This document shows positions 6,489-11,259 of a stretch of 11,259 nucleotides of DNA, piece by piece. The stretch lies in NCBI GenBank assembly GCA_002176905.1, contig MSYE01000190.1:1-11259 (forward strand). Reading direction: 5' to 3'. Position 1 is the stretch's first letter. The number at the start of each line of letters is the position of its first letter. Source of the DNA: a bacterium F11. GTDB taxonomy: Bacteria > Elusimicrobiota > Elusimicrobia > F11. The notes beneath the pieces are model-generated. The model was not told the DNA's origin, searched no databases, and worked only from the letters and a program-made list of their open reading frames with translations. The translations under genes and the position numbers were made by a program.

Positions 6489-6779
6489 TTATTCACCTTC
6501 CTTATTTGATGAGACATTCAGTCGGCTTTCTTCTTTCGCACACATCCAACTGTAAATCAATGCCAAAACCAACGCAAACACAATTAATCCAAAACCATAC
6601 ACAACAGCCAAGTTCAAACCGCCAAAAATGATTTTTTCCATTGAAACAGGACTGGCAAGATTAACAACAACAAATCCGGCATACACAAGACTGTACAAGA
6701 TAAACATATACATCCCCAGGCGCTTCTTGTAGTCAATGGCATGATCCGGGCCTGAGCTGGCGGCCGGTTTATGTAACAT
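6489..6779 (-). CDS. DUF4212 sodium:solute symporter small subunit
   Basis: A 96-residue protein with two membrane helices (about 21-42 and 52-79), a short Lys/Arg-containing lead (DYKKRLGMYMFILYSLVYAGF) and a charged C-terminal tail. This is the signature of the DUF4212/Na_symport_sm family. Members lie directly upstream of, or are fused to, a VC_2705-type symporter, as here, and are thought to be its small subunit. The start at 6779 has a strong ribosome site (AAAGGAGAT, 6792-6784). An in-frame ATG at 6830 would add 17 residues (MNFNCEECHD...), but that segment contains the ribosome site itself and is probably untranslated. The 155 bp upstream (6780-6934) must hold any promoter specific to this unit. 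I find only weak candidates there and no clear terminator for the preceding gene. Confidence 0.92.
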   Translation of the reverse strand: MLHKPAASSGPDHAIDYKKRLGMYMFILYSLVYAGFVVVNLASPVSMEKIIFGGLNLAVVYGFGLIVFALVLALIYSWMCAKEESRLNVSSNKEGE

Positions 6780-6783
6780 AAAA

Positions 6784-6792
6784 ATCTCCTTT
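6784..6792 (-). promoter_or_regulatory. Strong ribosome binding site of the DUF4212 gene
   Basis: On the minus strand AAAGGAGAT lies four bases before the ATG at 6779, with the AGGAG core a normal distance away. It fixes the start and excludes the longer frame beginning at 6830. Confidence 0.8.
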
Positions 6793-6934
6793 TCGTTGGT
6801 ATCGTGACATTCTTCACAATTAAAATTCAATAGTGATTATGATACGACAATCAGATCCGATGGTACAGGCTGAAAGATGTTGAATTCTAATCTTTTCCAA
6901 AACAAGAAAATAAGAACCACATGACCCTTGATCT

Positions 6935-7891
6935 TTATTGTGTGGTAGCTATGCGATCAACATCAATAACGGTTATCTCCGGACGCGACCAAAACCGCAC
7001 CCGGGGCATGATGCCCCCTTCCATTCCAATGCCTCTGCTAACATAAAGAGAATAACCGTCCTTTTGGTAGAGCCCTCTTTCGTATGTTTTGCCATGCGGA
7101 GAGAGCGTGATAATCGCACCATAAAAGGGCAGTGCCACTTGACCGCCATGGACATGTCCCGAAAAAATGAAATCGATTTTTCCTTTTTGATGATTCCGTA
7201 ACGCAAGGGGATAATGGGAAAGGAACAAACTCACCTCGTCCTCAGCGACATCCGAGACAGCCTGATCAAGGAGATGTTCGTCAAAAGGATCGATCCCGGC
7301 AATATGAATTTTTGTTCCTCTTATTTCTTTTTTGATGCTCCCCTCAGATACCAATACGGCTCCTGTGTCCCCAAAAAGATCAAGGCCACTCCAAAAACCA
7401 ATGTCGTAATTCCCCCTCACCACATATGTTGGGGCGATAAGACCGATCTCTCTCAACATGTTCTTGAAAACCGGTAGGGCTTTGGGTGAGTTGATGGTGT
7501 CTCCCGTAAAGAAAATCAAATCGGGTGATAATTCTTCTATTGTGGAAGGGAGCTTGGGTTCAAGTCTGGGTTTTCGATCGCTATGGATATCGGATAGATG
7601 GACAATCCGCAGGGGAGAAGCGCTTCCTTTGACTTTATCGGAATCCACGCGAACAAAACGGATATCCAACCAATACGGTTCGATAAAATAGCCATAGGAG
7701 AAACACAAGATTCCAATAACGGCGAACGCCAAAACAACGATGTTAACCCAACGGACCAACCGGGTCTTTTTCGTTTTCCAAAACCCCAATCTGGCCCCAA
7801 TTTCTCTTAATACTAGGGAACCCGCCAACACATAAATAGAAAGGACAAAGAGGAGAAAGAGGATTAACCGTATTTTTTCTTGAGTTGCCAT
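6935..7891 (-). CDS. Membrane-anchored calcineurin-like metallophosphoesterase, YkuE/YaeI-like
   Basis: A 318-residue protein. Two N-terminal membrane helices (about 8-30 and 48-70) are followed by a complete calcineurin-like phosphoesterase domain. The metal and active-site motifs are LSDIHS (Asp101, His103), TGDT (Asp131), RGNYD (Asn161), LSHYP (His236) and SGHVHGGQ (His256, His258). This set and the membrane anchor match the YkuE/YaeI group, whose known members are two-metal phosphodiesterases acting at the membrane, some on lipid-linked substrates. The usual GNHD His is Tyr here (Tyr162). The exact substrate cannot be told; a lipid A precursor or phospholipid is possible. The gene lies 61 bp after the small membrane-protein gene and may be the last of the four-gene series on this strand. 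The ATG at 7891 has only a weak ribosome site. Confidence 0.9.
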   Translation of the reverse strand: MATQEKIRLILFLLFVLSIYVLAGSLVLREIGARLGFWKTKKTRLVRWVNIVVLAFAVIGILCFSYGYFIEPYWLDIRFVRVDSDKVKGSASPLRIVHLSDIHSDRKPRLEPKLPSTIEELSPDLIFFTGDTINSPKALPVFKNMLREIGLIAPTYVVRGNYDIGFWSGLDLFGDTGAVLVSEGSIKKEIRGTKIHIAGIDPFDEHLLDQAVSDVAEDEVSLFLSHYPLALRNHQKGKIDFIFSGHVHGGQVALPFYGAIITLSPHGKTYERGLYQKDGYSLYVSRGIGMEGGIMPRVRFWSRPEITVIDVDRIATTQ

Positions 7892-7952
7892 TATCCGAGT
7901 GGCGTCTCTTTGGTTCCGGTGTTCTTAGAAACCATTCCGACTCCAGAAAATC

Positions 7953-8444
7953 TCATTTCGGATCCCCTTTTTCTTTCTCCCTTTGGCGCTGGAGGATTCG
8001 AGAGGAAACATAAAGCCAAAAACCCAGAACGGGCTGTATAATCAAGGTAACATAAGAAGCAACTTTTGCTGTGAGTTTTAGAAAATCAATCGTCTCATAA
8101 TCCGAAGCGCCAAGACTCATGAGGAGAGTGATCCCAAACCAAGCGGCAAAAAACAGAGATAGGGTAAAAAGAAACCAAACAGCAAACCACAAGGAGAGCC
8201 GGGAAGAAGCAGAGAAATAGAAGGAGGATAACCAACGGCCCAGGACAAAAATACCAAACGCCACCAGGAGCGGAACCAGAATCCAAAGAAGGTTTTCGGC
8301 TCCTTTTGAAAAGGACACCGTCGGATCCAGAATGGCAATCAGAAACACCAGCACGCCCGACGGCATCAGGAACAACGCCGGCGCGACAAACCCGACTATC
8401 ACCGGCCCAAAGACAACAAGGCTAAATCTGTTTGTGGCTTTCAA
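7953..8444 (-). CDS. Small polytopic membrane protein, unknown function, TTG start
   Basis: A 163-residue, very hydrophobic protein with four or five predicted membrane helices (about 8-39, which may be one or two, then 51-72, 84-111 and 127-149) and a short positively charged C-terminal tail (LQRQREKEKG). I do not recognise a family. The start is TTG; a GGGGGG run (8456-8451) lies 6 bases upstream and can serve as ribosome site. It sits between the SDR-like gene (72 bp upstream) and the phosphoesterase gene (61 bp downstream), so it may share their transcript. No charged or polar residues in the helices point to transport or catalysis. Confidence 0.75.
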   Translation of the reverse strand: MKATNRFSLVVFGPVIVGFVAPALFLMPSGVLVFLIAILDPTVSFSKGAENLLWILVPLLVAFGIFVLGRWLSSFYFSASSRLSLWFAVWFLFTLSLFFAAWFGITLLMSLGASDYETIDFLKLTAKVASYVTLIIQPVLGFWLYVSSRILQRQREKEKGDPK

Positions 8445-8516
8445 TAAATTCCCCCCAACTCGTCCGATCTTGCCAATTTCTGAACAAGAGAGACACTCTC
8501 GTTAGGAATATTTTTA

Positions 8517-9419
8517 TCAATAATAATGCCTCTTTAATTCTGATGTGTACCGCAAACCAAGATGATTCTTGTTTTCACGAAGCCATTCTGAAAAACGGGT
8601 GTGCCCATTCGGTTCTTGTGAAGAAGTTAATTTGTTCGCCATCAATCCCCGTAATTCGTCCTTTGTTAAAAGAATATCCTCGACAAAAAGACTGATAATT
8701 TTTCCTAACAAAATTCCGATGGATGGCCGCAAAGGAACAAGAGAGACACGCCTCTCCAATTCGTTCGCAATTCGGAATAACAATTCTTTGTAAGTGTATT
8801 CTTCCAATCCAACCGCATCACATGTTCTTGATTCCTGGGCTTGGGCGGAATCAACCGCGACAGCGGCCAAATCCCCCACAAAAATGGGCCGGACGCGGCA
8901 ATCACCCCGCCCGAACACGGGCACAAATGGAAAGGTTCGGATCGTCCAAGCGATGTTGTTAACCAAAATGTCCTCTTTGCCAAAAACCAAGGTTGGCCGA
9001 ACAATGCTGTGGGTAATCCCCGCTTCTTTGAGGGCTCTTTCCTGAAGGGCTTTTCCCCTGTAATAAGGGAGAGGATCGGATTCATCAGGATGCGTGACAC
9101 TGATGTGAACAATTTTTTTAATGCCGGCTTTTTTCGCGCAGCGAAACAGGGTCCGGGTGTTCCGCAACGCGGTCTCAAAAGACCATTGGCGATAAGGAAA
9201 TCGAATCCAATACGTATTGTATAAGACGTCGCTTCCTTCCAAAGTGGCTGTTAGCTGATCAGGATTTTCAAAGTTATAAGGATAGGCACAAACTCTTGGA
9301 CCAAAGGGATTTGGCTTGTTGGGATGGGTGGTAATCGTCTTAACTTCACGATTCCGCTGGAGAAGTTCCTGGGTAATGGACTTCCCGATATAACCGAACG
9401 ATCCGGTGACCACATCCAT
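8517..9419 (-). CDS. Atypical SDR / NAD(P)-binding epimerase-like protein
   Basis: A 300-residue Rossmann-fold protein. MDVVTGSFGYIGKSI at the N-terminus holds the TGxxGxxG dinucleotide-binding motif (residues 5-12). The middle has HISVTHPDE and then YYRGK, with Tyr119 and Lys123 in YxxxK spacing. SIVRPTLVFG and RPIFVGDLA are typical of extended and atypical SDRs (NAD-dependent epimerase or NDUFA9-like group). I infer a soluble cytoplasmic oxidoreductase, epimerase or NAD(P)-binding assembly protein; the substrate is unknown. The ATG at 9419 is chosen because it places the glycine motif at the usual distance from the N-terminus and lies 14 bp after the lipoprotein stop. It has no clear ribosome site and may rely on coupling. 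A TTG at 9470, with AAAAGG close upstream, would add 17 charged residues and overlap the lipoprotein gene. The gene is probably co-transcribed with the lipoprotein. Confidence 0.88.
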   Translation of the reverse strand: MDVVTGSFGYIGKSITQELLQRNREVKTITTHPNKPNPFGPRVCAYPYNFENPDQLTATLEGSDVLYNTYWIRFPYRQWSFETALRNTRTLFRCAKKAGIKKIVHISVTHPDESDPLPYYRGKALQERALKEAGITHSIVRPTLVFGKEDILVNNIAWTIRTFPFVPVFGRGDCRVRPIFVGDLAAVAVDSAQAQESRTCDAVGLEEYTYKELLFRIANELERRVSLVPLRPSIGILLGKIISLFVEDILLTKDELRGLMANKLTSSQEPNGHTRFSEWLRENKNHLGLRYTSELKRHYY

Positions 9420-9433
9420 AAAATAGGGGCGAT

Positions 9434-11259
9434 CTACTTTGTTGGGCTCTTTTCTTTCTTTAAGAGCCAAACAACCTTTTTGTTTAATTTGTCTCCCTTC
9501 CCTTTGGTTAACAAAACAAGAAGGAACGGGTCTGTATTCTTGATATTTAGGTTAAAGATATTTTTCGATGATAATTTAACCTTTTTGGGTTCGGTATATT
9601 GGTGACGTTGATTCTTCCTCATCAGATATACCTTTTTAAAAATGGGGTCGATTCGGTCATCCATCATAAGTTGCATATCCCTATTTGTATCCACGTGAGC
9701 AACTTCATCAACAAACTCTTCAAGATGGGATGTGTCATCCGCATAAATGCCTCTACAAAGGATACCCTCATAGTCCTGACAGAAAGAAATGTGGGTTGGT
9801 TTGATTGTTTTCCCTCGTGAGGAGAGACGGATAAGCTGGCCCATCTGCGCCTGCAGGGCATCGTAAAGGTCATGGGTGACACAGGATACGGGGTCTTCGA
9901 CTTCAACAAGGCGTTTCTCCATTGCCTGTTCTTTTTTTACCAAATCCCAATTTGCGATACGCTGCAGAAAGGATTGATGTTCCTTGATCAGCGAAGCGCA
10001 TTCGGCTGCTTTTGTCTTATTCTTCTTGGAAAGATTCTTTTTTTCCAGCAAGCAAGCCGTTGCCGCCAATTCAAAATCATTTAATCCTCTGTTGGTTTGG
10101 TTCTTATACATTGAAAGATAACGGGATGCTTCTCCTTTCTTACCGGACAAATATTCTCGTAATCCCATCCAGAAATAATTTGATTCCCCGCCCATCGTCA
10201 ATTGGGATTTTTTCAAGGTCTTATCGGTCATTGTGGGATCGGAAAGGATTTTTGAAAAAAACCGGGGGTCGTACCCATGAACTTTGTTGGCGCTCTCCGG
10301 AATGGGGGGAAGGGCCTCCTTTCCCCCTTGAAGACGTTTTACCGTCCAGACATAGAGATCAATAAGATCATGAGCGTAACGAGAATGGAATCCGTACTTT
10401 TTCCCTTTACGGAGAATCTCTTTTGCTTCTAAAAGGGTGTTGTAAGACGTTGGATCAAAAAGGTTAACACCCGCCTTCAAAAGGTGAAGTTTGACAAAAG
10501 TTTCACAATAAAACTCCTTTGGAGGGATGGGTTTTTGGGTGCTGCCATCGATAACAGGAGGGAGGAACGGAAGATTCTCCAGGCTTTTTGAAACAAGTTT
10601 CCTCGTCTGATCGAGTTTTCCTGCCACCAGAAGGGAATCAAAAATCTTATCGGCTTCGTGATTGTTGAAATAATATGTCTTTTTTTCGCCATCCTGCCTA
10701 AGATTCCCCATGTGGCTGGGAAGAAACAAGTCGTGTGGTTTCAACTCGTTTTGTTCGGGGTGCGCACTCGAATAGAGAATAACGCCTTTCTCCTCTCCTT
10801 CTGGAAACCAGCAGAGCTCGTGAACCTCATCCAAACCGCCATCCCCTACGTGACATTGCGAGAACCTCACATAAACGGGTTTTGGCTGCGGTTCATATTC
10901 CACTGACGAGGATGACCAGTCGCAATAGACACTGCCATAAACATCATCGTAGGCCCGCATGGCCAATCTACCTGGTTTGGAAAATTGAACGTACCCCGTC
11001 AATTCTCCCCCGATACGACCAAATTTGTTTATGGCCGTATCGTGATGACGGTTCAGGTCCATTTCCGCATGGGGACCCCACCCACCGGTGGGGTATCTCG
11101 GATGGAAAGGGCGACGTTTGATGCTGGCCGAATCACCAGGATAACAGCTGCTGCCAGGCTGCCGTTCCACCGAAAGAAGACCATACCTTATTTTATCCTG
11201 TTCGATTTGGGCCCCTGGTCGCCGACAAGAAACCACCAAAAGCAGCAGTACGACAACAA
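9434..11259 (-). CDS. Large lipoprotein of unknown function (5' partial)
   Basis: The frame is open to the right edge. The first visible residues are a run of Val and Leu ending in LVVSCRRPG, which is the end of a lipoprotein signal peptide with Cys (codon 11227-11225) as the lipidated residue. The start codon is outside the window; a TTG at 11239 lies inside the signal peptide and is not the start. The mature protein is 597 residues. After the Cys comes a beta-rich part of about 160 residues with GWGPHAEMD, GELTGYVQFSKPGRLAMRAYDD and several Cys and Trp; it slightly recalls PA14-like or carbohydrate-binding modules, but I cannot confirm this. From about residue 195 it is mostly helical with repeat-like segments (IFDSLLVAGKLDQTRKLV; YLSGKKGEASRYLSMYKN; FELAATACLLEKKNLSK), suggestive of TPR-type helices. 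The C-terminus is Lys-rich. It is probably anchored in the envelope. I do not recognise the family. The SDR gene follows 14 bp downstream. Confidence 0.82.
   Translation of the reverse strand, partial: VVVLLLLVVSCRRPGAQIEQDKIRYGLLSVERQPGSSCYPGDSASIKRRPFHPRYPTGGWGPHAEMDLNRHHDTAINKFGRIGGELTGYVQFSKPGRLAMRAYDDVYGSVYCDWSSSSVEYEPQPKPVYVRFSQCHVGDGGLDEVHELCWFPEGEEKGVILYSSAHPEQNELKPHDLFLPSHMGNLRQDGEKKTYYFNNHEADKIFDSLLVAGKLDQTRKLVSKSLENLPFLPPVIDGSTQKPIPPKEFYCETFVKLHLLKAGVNLFDPTSYNTLLEAKEILRKGKKYGFHSRYAHDLIDLYVWTVKRLQGGKEALPPIPESANKVHGYDPRFFSKILSDPTMTDKTLKKSQLTMGGESNYFWMGLREYLSGKKGEASRYLSMYKNQTNRGLNDFELAATACLLEKKNLSKKNKTKAAECASLIKEHQSFLQRIANWDLVKKEQAMEKRLVEVEDPVSCVTHDLYDALQAQMGQLIRLSSRGKTIKPTHISFCQDYEGILCRGIYADDTSHLEEFVDEVAHVDTNRDMQLMMDDRIDPIFKKVYLMRKNQRHQYTEPKKVKLSSKNIFNLNIKNTDPFLLVLLTKGKGDKLNKKVVWLLKKEKSPTK

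Noticed and set aside
6780..6830. An N-terminal extension of the DUF4212 protein with a CEEC motif
   Set aside because: The extension covers the strong AAAGGAGAT ribosome site of the ATG at 6779, and family members start with the short form. The Cys pair is in untranslated sequence.
6831..6934. A sigma-70 promoter for the symporter unit (for example TGTACC with TATCAT at 17 bp, minus strand)
   Set aside because: The -35 match is only three of six and several equally poor options exist, so no single call is supported.
8480..8510. A short GAGAG/CTCTC hairpin between the SDR gene and the membrane-protein gene
   Set aside because: The stem is short and bulged with no T-run after it, which is not enough for a terminator or regulatory element.
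9420..9470. A TTG start giving a 317-residue SDR protein
   Set aside because: It adds 17 charged residues before the dinucleotide-binding motif and overlaps the lipoprotein gene. The ATG at 9419 gives the usual Rossmann N-terminus. It is not fully excluded because the ATG lacks a clear ribosome site.
11228..11239. A TTG start for the lipoprotein at 11239
   Set aside because: The frame continues to the edge as a Val/Leu run and this TTG falls within the signal peptide, so the gene starts outside the window.

Overview
The window is a chromosomal-type segment of a Gram-negative bacterium with a moderate, slightly AT-leaning base composition and densely packed genes. I cannot name the organism from sequence. 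Useful hints are a surface protein with Calx-beta, PKD and FlgD-Ig-like domains, a large lipoprotein, and a DUF4212/VC_2705-type sodium:solute symporter pair, a pairing best known from aquatic and salt-exposed bacteria. I see no transposase, integrase, tRNA, rRNA or CRISPR array.

Left part, plus strand. The 3' portion of a large modular extracellular protein (2-2365) runs off the left edge. It has three tandem 113-residue Calx-beta repeats (339 bp each), then a PKD domain that appears to be split by a 66-residue dockerin-like EF-hand module, a second degenerate PKD-like domain, and a C-terminal FlgD-Ig-like domain. The next 220 bases hold a long hairpin with a GNRA-type loop, four TTAA-containing hexamers spaced exactly 11 bp apart (the layout of an OmpR/PhoB-family regulator site), and a leader with two competing inverted repeats. 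These precede a 378-residue protein of unrecognised family with an HEAAH motif, probably a zinc metallopeptidase.

Middle, minus strand. A three-gene unit is transcribed right to left: the DUF4212 small subunit (6779-6489), the sodium:solute symporter (6486-4579) and a secreted protein with two calcium-loop FG-GAP-like motifs (4560-3730). Gaps are 2 and 18 bp. Its last gene converges on the metallopeptidase gene with 7 bp between the stop codons.

Right part, minus strand. Four genes lie in series: a large lipoprotein that runs off the right edge (stop at 9434), a 300-residue atypical SDR/NAD(P)-binding protein (9419-8517), a small polytopic membrane protein with a TTG start (8444-7953), and a membrane-anchored calcineurin-like phosphoesterase (7891-6935) with Tyr in place of the usual His in its GNHD motif. 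Gaps are 14, 72 and 61 bp, so co-transcription is likely but not proven.

Nothing here is a recognisable defence or mobile system. The least ordinary items are the 11-bp-phased regulatory array in front of the HEAAH protein, the dockerin-in-PKD insertion, the unfamiliar HEAAH protein and the unfamiliar lipoprotein.
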